Positions 1 to 7,054 of a DNA stretch of 12,508 bases are shown piece after piece. The DNA is taken from NCBI GenBank assembly GCA_026014515.1, contig JAOZIG010000131.1:1-12508 (forward strand). Reading direction: 5' to 3'. A program made the translations under genes and the position numbers. The DNA is from Candidatus Bathyarchaeota archaeon. GTDB taxonomy: Archaea; Thermoproteota; Bathyarchaeia; TCS64. Within the stretch, counting starts at the first letter, position 1, and each line of letters opens with the position of its first letter. The notes under the pieces are model-generated. The model saw nothing but the letters and a program-made list of their open reading frames with translations. It was not told the origin of the DNA and made no database searches.

Positions 1-215
1 TTGAGACCCTGCCACCCTGAGCGGTACGTTTGTTCTCGTTTAAAGTTCCTGTGTGTTCGGTCAAGGTGGTACTTGCCTATGACGTATATGTCTCGTCCAT
101 TCTTTCTGCGGACAGTGAGGTAGATGTTGCTCTCCTTGCCGCTCTTGATGATTCTGATTACCTCGTTGATTATCCCCCTCTCTATGAACCATTGGAATTG
201 ATCAATCTCAGACAA
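1..215 (-). CDS. RIO-type Ser/Thr protein kinase, N-terminal part (cut by window edge)
   Basis: Reading the minus strand from a TTG at 215 gives 71 open codons to the window edge. Residues 25-34 read KSGKESNIYL, which matches the glycine-rich nucleotide loop of RIO kinases (GKEaxVY). About 20 residues later VIGKYH could supply the ATP-binding lysine, followed by a basic FKREQTY stretch typical of the region after that lysine. Archaeal RIO kinases are linked to ribosome maturation. The TTG start is supported by an AGGTG Shine-Dalgarno at 223-227 with a 7-base spacer; an in-frame TAA lies 7 codons upstream and there is no earlier ATG or GTG. The catalytic HxD and metal-binding parts lie outside the window, so whether this is RIO1, RIO2 or a lineage-specific RIO-like protein cannot be decided. 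Confidence 0.6.
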   Translation of the reverse strand, partial: MSEIDQFQWFIERGIINEVIRIIKSGKESNIYLTVRRKNGRDIYVIGKYHLDRTHRNFKREQTYRSGWQGL

Positions 216-222
216 ACCAGAA

Positions 223-227
223 CACCT
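223..227 (-). promoter_or_regulatory. Shine-Dalgarno AGGTG for the RIO-like gene
   Basis: On the minus strand AGGTG lies 7 bases before the TTG at 215. This is good archaeal spacing and decides in favour of the TTG start. Confidence 0.5.
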
Positions 228-260
228 AACACGTTAAGCAGCTATTTTATTAGCCATAAT

Positions 261-268
261 CTATAAAG
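261..268 (-). promoter_or_regulatory. TATA-like box for the RIO-like gene
   Basis: CTTTATAG on the minus strand would place transcription start near 238, giving a leader of about 23 bases that contains the AGGTG site. A second A/T-rich stretch (271-282) lies just upstream and is an alternative. The rest of 269-415 holds no gene that I can support; its only other features are T-tracts on the minus strand. Confidence 0.35.
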
Positions 269-367
269 AGCTTTTATTTAAAGGTATTATCGGAAAAGAA
301 GCCGTTTTAAACCTTCTTTACACTAGTTTTGATTGGCTGTGAGAAGCGACATGAATACGTCTACCGG

Positions 368-428
368 AAAAAACAGAACCCACATTTATTTCACCAAACA
401 CCAAAGAGTATTCAAGTCAAAATAAAAG
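368..428 (-). terminator. T-tract terminator region of the winged-helix gene
   Basis: Just past the TAG stop of the minus-strand gene ending at 430, the minus strand reads CTTTTATTTTG (418-428) and further on has a T6 run (368-373). Archaeal termination relies on such U-runs without a required hairpin, and I see no strong hairpin here. Confidence 0.4.
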
Positions 429-429
429 T

Positions 430-858
430 CTACCGAGAATCCACGACAAGCTGATAATCATGCCCCTCACCCTTCTCAACCAAGCCCTCATCAATCAACT
501 CAAGAAGCTTCTTCCTGACAGTCACACGACTACCAGTACCACGCTCACGTTGAACCTCACGAGTAAGACCACTCACATTCTGGGGTCCATGAATCGCCAT
601 CACATTCAATATGATTCTACTGATCTCATCCCTTGGCTCCTCACTCCGCTTGAGCCTTCTTTGAACACTCATCAACCGCTGCACAAGCTTCAATGGCTCA
701 GTATAGAGGCTCGTACCAGCCTTCAAGCCGCCGATAACCCTCGCTGCCTCTGAGTACTCGTTGTTCTGGGTCATCAGGGCTTCCATGTAGTCTAGTCTCT
801 TCATCATAAGCTCTAGCTTCTCGTTAAGCTCACGCAACTCGTCCTCAAGACCAGACAT
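430..858 (-). CDS. Coiled-coil / winged-helix DNA-binding protein, putative regulator
   Basis: This is a 142-residue soluble protein. Residues 2-30 are a charged heptad-like helix rich in Glu, Leu and Met, likely a coiled coil for dimerisation. Residues 78-140 look like a winged helix-turn-helix: a first helix around ISRIILNVMAIHG, a middle helix around VSGLTREVQ, a recognition helix at VTVRKKLLELIDEGLV, and a beta-wing ending DYQLVVD. The pattern 'L..L..EGLVEK' is typical of archaeal wHTH regulators. I chose the ATG at 858; a TTG at 861 immediately precedes it. The gene diverges from the M14 peptidase-like gene with 77 bp between starts, so it may control that gene or itself, which is inference. 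No named family was recognised. Confidence 0.7.
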   Translation of the reverse strand: MSGLEDELRELNEKLELMMKRLDYMEALMTQNNEYSEAARVIGGLKAGTSLYTEPLKLVQRLMSVQRRLKRSEEPRDEISRIILNVMAIHGPQNVSGLTREVQRERGTGSRVTVRKKLLELIDEGLVEKGEGHDYQLVVDSR

Positions 859-904
859 CAAACAAAGATATGGTTGACTTGTTTTTGAGTCTAACTGAGA
901 TAAG

Positions 905-912
905 CATTAAAC
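905..912 (+). promoter_or_regulatory. Weak TATA-like box before the M14-like gene
   Basis: CATTAAAC lies about 26-28 bases before the ATG at 936, the spacing for a leaderless transcript. This supports 936 as the start over the ATG at 870, which would lie before the box. Confidence 0.3.
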
Positions 913-935
913 ATGATGAATCCGCTCAAAGTAAT

Positions 936-2303
936 ATGATTGATTTCTCACCAATACTCGACAAAGTACCACACTGGGACCAGTTTCTCACAGTAGACCA
1001 ACAAAACGCTGAATCAAGGAAACTAGCCGAGGAATACCCTGAATCAGTTGAACTCATGGAGCTTGGACCCTCAACCATGGGAGAACAGATACTCTGTCTC
1101 AAAATAGGATCAGGCAAGTATAACGCTTTCATCCACGGGTTCCCCAACTGCGAGGAACCCTACGGAGGAAACCACCTCACATACCTCAGTAGAGCCCTAG
1201 CCGAGAACCCAGAACTCACAGAGCAACTCGACTACACATGGTATCTAGTCAAGTGCAGCGACCCAGACGGCGCAAGACGTAACGAGGACTTCCAGAAAGG
1301 ATCACTCGACCCACTCAACTTCAGCCTAAACTACTACAGGACACCCCACAGCATCACACCAGACGGTTGCTTCCCATTCAGATACGGACCACTAGACCTC
1401 AACAACCCCACAGCCGAGACCAAGGCACTCATGAGCCTACTGGACAGGGTCAAGATGAGCTTCCTCAGCAGCCTCCACATGATGAAATGGGGCGGAATCA
1501 GTTTCATGGTACCCCACAAAGCACCAGAACTTTATGCTGATCTCCAAAACGCAGCAAAACAATTCAACGTATTCCTCAGGAAAAGACCCGGAACCATGCT
1601 AGCACCCGGAGTAATGCACGCCCAGTACCTACAACCAGCACGCAACTACGTCAGACACATGGCTGCTGGTAACAAAAACCTCGAACCCATCCAGGGCTGC
1701 GACATCTACGAGTACGTCCAGATATGGAACCCAGACAGCTTCATCATCATACCCGAATGCTGCCTCTGGTACGAACCAAGAATGCTAGACGACAACGTAA
1801 GCGAGACCACCCTAGGAGAAGCCTTAGAGTACGGTAACGACAAGATGAACGAGGCAAACAACTTCCTACTGGACACATGGAAAGAGGGAGAGCCATATCT
1901 AAAGACTGAGACGCCTTGGAAGCTGATGACTTGGGAGAACGTTGAGCCCCTCATCGAGAAATACACCAACGTAAGCAACCCACCGTTCAAGTTCAACCCC
2001 TGGGTACACGCACGAAAAGCAACAATAGCAGAGAAGATCGGCATCGAGGGACACGACGACCTCTACAGGATGTTCAACATAGGCGGAATGTACAAGATGT
2101 TCGATGAAGAACACAAGGCATCAGGCAGCGAAAAAGCAGCTGAACTCAAAGACAGATGCAAAGACAAACTAGTCGATTACAACAAGTTCCTCCACGAGAA
2201 CTACAAGATAGTAAACACACCGATACACAACCTAGTAGGAATGAGCATCGGAGCACTACTAGCAACCAGCCAATACACCAAGACCCTGGTTAGAAACCCC
2301 TAA
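936..2303 (+). CDS. M14 carboxypeptidase-like protein with substituted zinc-site His
   Basis: This is a 455-residue cytoplasmic protein with no signal peptide. It has the landmarks of the M14 zinc carboxypeptidase fold: GFPNCEEPYG (68-77) at the position where related proteins carry GFPHPNEPIG, then DPDGARRNE (109-117) with the substrate-binding Arg/Asn, YYRTP (133-137), SLHMMKWGG (179-187) with the third metal His, and IIPECC (271-276) with a candidate catalytic Glu274. In this alignment from memory the first His of HxxE is Asn71, while Glu74 is kept and His67 lies four residues earlier. It may be an unusual metallopeptidase or amidohydrolase, or an inactive relative. The C-terminal 160 residues are helical and not recognised. 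An in-frame ATG at 870 would add 22 residues but leave only 11 bp to the divergent gene, so I prefer 936. Confidence 0.75.
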   Translation: MIDFSPILDKVPHWDQFLTVDQQNAESRKLAEEYPESVELMELGPSTMGEQILCLKIGSGKYNAFIHGFPNCEEPYGGNHLTYLSRALAENPELTEQLDYTWYLVKCSDPDGARRNEDFQKGSLDPLNFSLNYYRTPHSITPDGCFPFRYGPLDLNNPTAETKALMSLLDRVKMSFLSSLHMMKWGGISFMVPHKAPELYADLQNAAKQFNVFLRKRPGTMLAPGVMHAQYLQPARNYVRHMAAGNKNLEPIQGCDIYEYVQIWNPDSFIIIPECCLWYEPRMLDDNVSETTLGEALEYGNDKMNEANNFLLDTWKEGEPYLKTETPWKLMTWENVEPLIEKYTNVSNPPFKFNPWVHARKATIAEKIGIEGHDDLYRMFNIGGMYKMFDEEHKASGSEKAAELKDRCKDKLVDYNKFLHENYKIVNTPIHNLVGMSIGALLATSQYTKTLVRNP

Positions 2304-2306
2304 CCC

Positions 2307-2337
2307 TTTTACTATCCACAGAAATTAACTAATTTTT
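2307..2337 (+). terminator. T-tracts downstream of the M14-like gene
   Basis: CCCTTTT directly follows the stop (T4 at 2307-2310) and a T5 run follows at 2333-2337, before the next promoter. This is a plausible archaeal U-tract terminator. Confidence 0.35.
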
Positions 2338-2346
2338 AATAAAAAT

Positions 2347-2355
2347 AATTTATAG
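2347..2355 (+). promoter_or_regulatory. TATA box of the secreted protein gene
   Basis: AATTTATAG is centred about 25 bases before the ATG at 2376, which predicts a leaderless transcript. The region is strongly A/T-rich compared with the flanking genes. Confidence 0.5.
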
Positions 2356-2375
2356 TAACAGACCATTATTACCTC

Positions 2376-2972
2376 ATGACTTCCTCCAAAAGACTATTCT
2401 TAATCACAGTTCTCATCATAACCTCCCTCACATCAATGATTCAGGTAGCAGCCTTCCAATACGATGATGTCTGGTTCATAGACGCAGAGTACCCAGAAAC
2501 AGTAGAAGCAGGAGGCGTTCTCGAACTAGAGGTAACAGTCGGCTACAACTTTACCACACCCGCTCGACTCAACGTCTGGGTCTATGATGGATTCTGGTAT
2601 AGTTACGACTCAGAAATAGTGACCGATGTCTACATTGACGTAAACGAGCCCAGCCCAGAGATAGTATCCCTACAGGTACCCGCCCCCGATGAGGAAGGCG
2701 AATACATCTTCAACGCAGAAGTAGGATGGTGTGACACTGGTTCCACTGAGCTAAACCCCATCCTAGGGATGAACAACCGATTAAACGTTACATTTACCGT
2801 AACCCCAGCAACTACCGTTGATACGGGGAGCGACACAACAAACAACGAGACGGGAACTTCAGGTGGGATACCCGGGTTCCCAACAGCATCAGTAGGGATT
2901 GGACTCCTCATCGTGTTAACCTATAACATGATCCATTCTCGGAAGTCTCACCCAACGGGAAAACCCATCTAA
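2376..2972 (+). CDS. Secreted, membrane-anchored protein with IPGFP C-terminal anchor
   Basis: This is a 198-residue exported protein. The N-terminus has a short basic region (SSKR) and a hydrophobic helix (7-26), a typical signal peptide with likely cleavage near VAA-F. Residues 28-143 are acidic, aromatic and beta-rich, like one Ig/CARDB-type domain in which 'VEAGGVLELEVTV' would be a strand and 'GEYIFNAEV' another. There are three N-glycosylation sequons (N58, N137, N157). A Thr/Asn/Gly-rich linker (144-163) leads to GIPGFP (164-169), a hydrophobic helix (170-186) and a basic tail (HSRKS). This tripartite end resembles archaeal C-terminal sorting or anchor signals. The protein probably faces the outside. 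Its ligand or partner is unknown, and no catalytic motif is visible. Confidence 0.7.
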   Translation: MTSSKRLFLITVLIITSLTSMIQVAAFQYDDVWFIDAEYPETVEAGGVLELEVTVGYNFTTPARLNVWVYDGFWYSYDSEIVTDVYIDVNEPSPEIVSLQVPAPDEEGEYIFNAEVGWCDTGSTELNPILGMNNRLNVTFTVTPATTVDTGSDTTNNETGTSGGIPGFPTASVGIGLLIVLTYNMIHSRKSHPTGKPI

Positions 2973-3045
2973 TCCCTATTCACCTACTCATTATCGTTAG
3001 CCGTTTAACAGAAATACCTGAAAAAGAGTTATTTCTACGATAACA

Positions 3046-4077
3046 TTGAACAAACCACTCCTAGAACGGCTCAGCAACGCCTTCGGACCACCCGGACACG
3101 AGGCAGAGCCAAGAAACATACTCATCGAGGAACTACAAGACTACGCAGATGAGGTACGTACAGACAAACTAGGCAACGTATTCTTCACCCACAAGGGCGA
3201 CGAAAAAGCACCAATAATCATGCTCGCAGCCCACACAGACGAGGTCGCAGTACTCATAACAGACATAGATGATCAGGGCTTCCTACGATTCCACCCATGG
3301 GGAATCGTAGACAACGTACTCCCCGGACAACGCATGATGCTCAAAGGCAAAAAAGGCACCCTCTACGGCATCCTAGGCACCAAACCACCCCACGTACTCA
3401 GCGCAGAAGAACGCAAAGCAGCCATACCAGCAGACGAACTATTCATCGACATCGGCGCTGATAACAGAGAGATGGCTGAAAAGAAAGGCGCCTATGTAGG
3501 CATGACAGGCACCTTCGATGTCCAGTTCAAAGACCTAGGTGACGGCTACCTGTGGGGCAAAGCCTTCGATGACCGAGTAGGCTGCTACGTCATGGCTGAG
3601 GTCTTCAAATGGGCGAAAGACACCAGCTACAACATCATCGCAGTAGGCACGGTACAGGAAGAGGTCGGACTCAGAGGAAGTAAAACCGCTGCATGGCAGG
3701 TAGACCCAGACTATGGGCTCGCCTTGGAGAATACCTTCGCAATGGATATGCCCGGAGTACCAGCACACAAACAAAGCGCGGGACTCCACAAGGGACCAGT
3801 AGTAACCATCGCAGACCGCAGCGTAATAGCACACCCAAAGGTCTTGGGTAGCCTCATGGAGGCAGCTGACGCCGAGGACATACCCTACCAGTTCAAGAAG
3901 ATACCCAGCGGAGGAACAGACGCAGGAAGCATTCACTTGACCAAGGCGGGAATACCCAGCGGAACAGTAGCCAACCCCTGCAGATACATCCACGGACCAT
4001 GCGGAATCACCACAGAGGAAGACATCGAAAACACTGTCGCGTTGGTGAAGGCATTCATCAAACGCATCAGTAGCTAA
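3046..4077 (+). CDS. M42 family metallo-aminopeptidase (TET/FrvX-like)
   Basis: This is a 343-residue cytosolic peptidase, the usual length for M42, a family that forms dodecameric TET particles removing N-terminal residues from peptides. Visible landmarks are AAHTDEVA (61-68; metal ligand H63 and D65), AFDDRVG (173-179; bridging D175), QEEVGLRG (204-211; general base E205 and ligand E206), ALENTFAMD (226-234), and RYIHGP (313-318; ligand H316). The ligand usually written Asp in 'xxDvT' is Glu228 here, as in the 'LEGT' subgroup of the family as I recall it. The start is TTG: the N-terminus (LLERLSNAFGPPGHE) matches the family start, and no better upstream codon is in frame. The gene lies 73 bp after the secreted protein, same strand. 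Function within peptide scavenging is inferred. Confidence 0.93.
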   Translation: MNKPLLERLSNAFGPPGHEAEPRNILIEELQDYADEVRTDKLGNVFFTHKGDEKAPIIMLAAHTDEVAVLITDIDDQGFLRFHPWGIVDNVLPGQRMMLKGKKGTLYGILGTKPPHVLSAEERKAAIPADELFIDIGADNREMAEKKGAYVGMTGTFDVQFKDLGDGYLWGKAFDDRVGCYVMAEVFKWAKDTSYNIIAVGTVQEEVGLRGSKTAAWQVDPDYGLALENTFAMDMPGVPAHKQSAGLHKGPVVTIADRSVIAHPKVLGSLMEAADAEDIPYQFKKIPSGGTDAGSIHLTKAGIPSGTVANPCRYIHGPCGITTEEDIENTVALVKAFIKRISS

Positions 4078-4101
4078 CCTCTTATCTCCTCAATATTTCC
4101 C

Positions 4102-4107
4102 TTTTTT
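4102..4107 (+). terminator. T6 terminator after the M42 peptidase
   Basis: CCCTTTTTTATA starts about 22 bases after the stop codon. It is the only clear T-run in the 122-bp space between this gene and the convergent AMP phosphorylase gene. On the opposite strand only short T4 runs are seen. Confidence 0.45.
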
Positions 4108-4199
4108 ATAACTCGTGGAAGCCAAAATCAATTAAGACCAGCAAATCCACAAGACGATCCACTATGGTTTAACTTGAAAATAGAGATGAGGGCTGCAAG

Positions 4200-5747
4200 T
4201 CACCGTTCAAGTATGAACTCTCTACTAGGCGCAGTAGGCTTACCGATACGCTTCTTCATCATATCCTCACCCACCTTCTCACCGACCTCAATGGGACGCA
4301 GTGTCTTAAGCTGCTTGATAGCGTTCTCAAGCTTGCCCTCCTTCTCAGCGTAAATCCTGAACATGGGCTTGCCCTCAAACACCTTGTCACCTGTCTTGGC
4401 GAACAACTGAAGCCCAGAGCCCTTATCGTTGGGTGTACCAGCGGCACGAGCCACCTTCACCAAGTCTCGGTTGTTAAACCAGAGGGCTCTGCCGTCCCTT
4501 GGAGCAGGCACATCATAAGTGTATTCGCCGGGCACGAGATCATCAGGCTTTACTGATGCGTCTCCACCCTGAGCATCAATGATCTGCCTCATCTTCTCAA
4601 GGGCTTTTCCATCATTGATGAGGTCCATCGCCATCTGTTTACCGTTCTTGTTCCCAACCATCTCAAGCAATATACCTGCGAGATTCGTAGCCTTGTCGAC
4701 AAGCTCATGTGGGCCCTTACCGTAGAGGGTTTCTAGTGCCTCCCTTGCCTCTAGTATTGGTCCAATATTGTATCCTATGGGTTGGCTTCCCTCTGTGATG
4801 GCGCACTCGATGTTCATATCAAACCTTCCACCAAGCTCGATAAAGTCGCTGGCAAGCTGCTCAGCCTCGTTCAGTGTCTTGATCTTGGCGCTAACCCCCA
4901 CAGGGATATCTATGACTACGTGGGTGCTGCCCATGGCCTTCTTCTTACTGAGGATACTCGGTAATAGCAACGGGTCGATGCTCAGTGGATACTCGACCCT
5001 GATGAAGAGGTCGTCAGCTGGAGCCAAGTCGATACTGCCACCCCAGACGATACAGGCACCTATCTCATTCACGATCTTTTTGATCTTGTTGAACGGTATA
5101 TCTACTGGTGCCAAAGCCTCCATACGATCCGCTGTACCAGCTGGGCTCGTAATGGCTCGGCTACTACTCTTAGGGATACTGTACCCAGCCGAGGCGATGA
5201 TGGGAGTAACAATCAAGGTGGTCTTATCACCCGGTACACCACCGATACTATGCTTGTCCAGTATAGGGCTTCTGCCGAAATCAATCTGTTTACCACTCCA
5301 TATCATGGTACGGCTCAACGCCTCAGTCTCCTCCATACTAACCCCATTAACATGAAGCGCTGTAACAAACGCAGCCAACTCAATATCGCTAAGGTGACGC
5401 TCCACAACATCACCTACAATACGCTGTATCTTCCAAGGCGACAAACGCTGCCCATTGATCTTCTCACGGATATAATCCATGCTCTCTGGGCGACGAGCGG
5501 GTTCTACCTCCACAATAGTTCCATCTTTGACGTCAAGCTTCTGGGCGACCTCACCGTAGATGCCTAGAATACCGGGTGAGTCCTCTGTGCTGATGTTCAG
5601 TATACAGATCGCGTGCTTGTCACCATATCTTACGAAAATCCTATCACTGCTGATAACCCCAAGGTCACCAGCATCCTCTTTATTCATAACTACGATAAGT
5701 GGTCCGCCTGCCTCGATACTCAGTACATCTGCTTTAAGCTGCATCAT
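4200..5747 (-). CDS. deoA: AMP phosphorylase (archaeal DeoA family)
   Basis: It splits AMP with phosphate into adenine and ribose-1,5-bisphosphate, the first step of the archaeal AMP pathway. The protein has 515 residues, close to characterised archaeal AMP phosphorylases and longer than bacterial thymidine phosphorylase because of an extra N-terminal domain (about 1-85). Nucleoside-phosphorylase landmarks follow: the all-helical part (95-150), KHSIGGVPGD (165-174; phosphate loop), SSRAITSPAGTAD (195-207; the family signature), then the alpha/beta body and a C-terminal domain with KTGDKVFEGKPM. Two consecutive ATGs (5747, 5744) begin the gene; GAAGGGA lies a few bases upstream. It is divergent from RuBisCO across 80 bp and convergent with the M42 gene. 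The long N-terminal domain and the RuBisCO/isomerase neighbours favour AMP over thymidine as substrate. Confidence 0.95.
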   Translation of the reverse strand: MMQLKADVLSIEAGGPLIVVMNKEDAGDLGVISSDRIFVRYGDKHAICILNISTEDSPGILGIYGEVAQKLDVKDGTIVEVEPARRPESMDYIREKINGQRLSPWKIQRIVGDVVERHLSDIELAAFVTALHVNGVSMEETEALSRTMIWSGKQIDFGRSPILDKHSIGGVPGDKTTLIVTPIIASAGYSIPKSSSRAITSPAGTADRMEALAPVDIPFNKIKKIVNEIGACIVWGGSIDLAPADDLFIRVEYPLSIDPLLLPSILSKKKAMGSTHVVIDIPVGVSAKIKTLNEAEQLASDFIELGGRFDMNIECAITEGSQPIGYNIGPILEAREALETLYGKGPHELVDKATNLAGILLEMVGNKNGKQMAMDLINDGKALEKMRQIIDAQGGDASVKPDDLVPGEYTYDVPAPRDGRALWFNNRDLVKVARAAGTPNDKGSGLQLFAKTGDKVFEGKPMFRIYAEKEGKLENAIKQLKTLRPIEVGEKVGEDMMKKRIGKPTAPSREFILER

Positions 5748-5785
5748 GGTCCCTTCTAGAATAATGGAATATGGTTGAGTAAAGG

Positions 5786-5796
5786 TAAAAATATAG
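5786..5796. promoter_or_regulatory. A/T element between deoA and RuBisCO, possible two-way TATA box
   Basis: On the plus strand AAAATATAG (5788-5796) would start RuBisCO transcription near 5819, about 9 bases before its TTG. On the minus strand the same bases read CTATATTTTTA and would start the deoA transcript near 5765, leaving a leader of about 18 bases that contains GAAGGGA. It is the only strong TATA-like sequence in the 80-bp intergene, so both genes may depend on it. Confidence 0.4.
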
Positions 5797-5827
5797 TGCT
5801 CATCTACTGATCCCTAGATGATTTATT

Positions 5828-7054
5828 TTGCGATACATTGACTTTGTAAACACCAAATATCGACCAAAAGACACCGACCTCATATGCGAGTTTCACGTCG
5901 AACCCCACGACCAGCCACTGGACGTGATAGCAGGCGGCGTAGCGGCTGAGAGTAGTGTAGGCACATGGACAAGCCTCACCACTGAGAAACCCTATATTTA
6001 TGATAAGGCTGCCAAGGTCTACGAGATCAAGGGTAACGAGATCAAGATCGCATACCCAGAGGCATTATTTGAACCCGGAAACATGCCAAACATCCTCAGC
6101 AGCATCGCAGGCAACGTATTCGGCCTCGAAGACATTGAAAACCTCAGACTCAATAACATCTACTTCCCAGAAGAAATCGCCAAGAGCTTCAAGGGACCAA
6201 AATATGGCATCGCTGGCGTCAGAAAACTCACAGGTGTCACCAACAGACCTCTGGTAGGCACCATCATCAAGCCAAAACTCGGTTTAATCACCAAAGACCA
6301 CGCAGAAGTGGCATACAATGCGTGGAGAGGAGGCTGTGACGTGGTTAAAGATGATGAAAACCTCAGCAGCCAACGGTTCAACCCCTTTGATGACCGAGTG
6401 ATACAGACCCTTGAAGCAAGAGACAAGGCTGAATCCGAGACAGGTGAGAAAAAAGTCTACCTGATTAACGTCACAGCCGAGATGGAGGAGATGAAACGCA
6501 GGGCGCAGTTTGTAGAAGACCATGGCGGACGCTACATGATGATCGATATACTCACCACCGGGTGGAGCAGCCTGCAAGCCATGCGCGATCTCGACTACAA
6601 GCTACTGATACACGCGCACCGAGCCGGGCACGCAGCCTTCACAAGAAGCCACAGACACGGTATCAACATGGTGGTAATAGCAAAAGTCGCCAGACTCATA
6701 GGCGTAGATCAGCTGCATGTAGGGACCGCAGTTGGTAAGATGGCAGAAACCCGGGAAGAGGTGTTAATGAATCGGGAGGCATGCGTTGAACCATTGTATG
6801 GAATCAAACCTGTGCTACCCATTGCATCAGGAGGACTCCATCCCGGCATGGTACCCAAACTAGTAGAGATATTCGGTAAAGATACAGTGATACAGGCTGG
6901 CGGTGGCATACATGGACACCCAGATGGAACCGTTGTTGGGGCCACAGCACTCAGGCAAGCAGTAGACGCTGCAATGAAAGGAGTACCTCTAAAAGAGTAT
7001 GCTAAAGAGCACCCTGAACTGGAGAAAGCGTTAGAGAAGTGGCCTATCCTATAG
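5828..7054 (+). CDS. rbcL: Form III ribulose-1,5-bisphosphate carboxylase (RuBisCO large subunit)
   Basis: It carboxylates ribulose-1,5-bisphosphate to two 3-phosphoglycerates. The 408-residue protein is slightly short for the family, but all active-site residues appear present: E41 and T46 (SSVGTWT), N109/N110 (RLNNIYFP), K148 (TIIKPKLG), the carbamylation and magnesium site K174-D-D-E177 (GGCDVVKDDE), H264-R265 (HAHRAGH), H277, loop-6 K304 (GTAVGKM), S334-G-G (IASGGLHPG) and the phosphate-binding GGG 358-360. Sequence style and neighbours fit archaeal form III, not the RuBisCO-like form IV. The TTG start is the first possible one after an in-frame TGA, three codons upstream, and the N-terminus YIDFVNTKYRPKDTDLICEF matches the family. 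There is no small subunit or phosphoribulokinase in the window; substrate comes from the two flanking enzymes. It ends 6 bp inside the convergent isomerase gene. Confidence 0.96.
   Translation: MRYIDFVNTKYRPKDTDLICEFHVEPHDQPLDVIAGGVAAESSVGTWTSLTTEKPYIYDKAAKVYEIKGNEIKIAYPEALFEPGNMPNILSSIAGNVFGLEDIENLRLNNIYFPEEIAKSFKGPKYGIAGVRKLTGVTNRPLVGTIIKPKLGLITKDHAEVAYNAWRGGCDVVKDDENLSSQRFNPFDDRVIQTLEARDKAESETGEKKVYLINVTAEMEEMKRRAQFVEDHGGRYMMIDILTTGWSSLQAMRDLDYKLLIHAHRAGHAAFTRSHRHGINMVVIAKVARLIGVDQLHVGTAVGKMAETREEVLMNREACVEPLYGIKPVLPIASGGLHPGMVPKLVEIFGKDTVIQAGGGIHGHPDGTVVGATALRQAVDAAMKGVPLKEYAKEHPELEKALEKWPIL

Noticed and set aside
30..266. A 78-codon plus-strand open frame starting with TTG
   Set aside because: It lies antisense to the RIO-like gene, which has a recognisable kinase loop and a well-placed ribosome binding site. 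The plus-strand protein matches nothing I know.
351..425. A tiny plus-strand open frame of about 20 codons
   Set aside because: It has no ribosome binding site or promoter at suitable spacing and lies in the terminator region of the opposite gene.
460..753. A 97-codon plus-strand open frame
   Set aside because: It is the antisense shadow of the winged-helix gene; its Thr/Leu/His-rich composition is that of a reversed coding strand.
870..935. A longer start for the M14-like gene at the ATG at 870
   Set aside because: The added 22 residues have no family resemblance, and that start would leave 11 bp to the divergent gene and sit before the only TATA-like box.
4768..5355. A 195-codon plus-strand frame with a hydrophobic, membrane-like product
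   Set aside because: It is entirely antisense within the AMP phosphorylase gene, whose motifs are unmistakable; hydrophobicity arises from the reversed codons.
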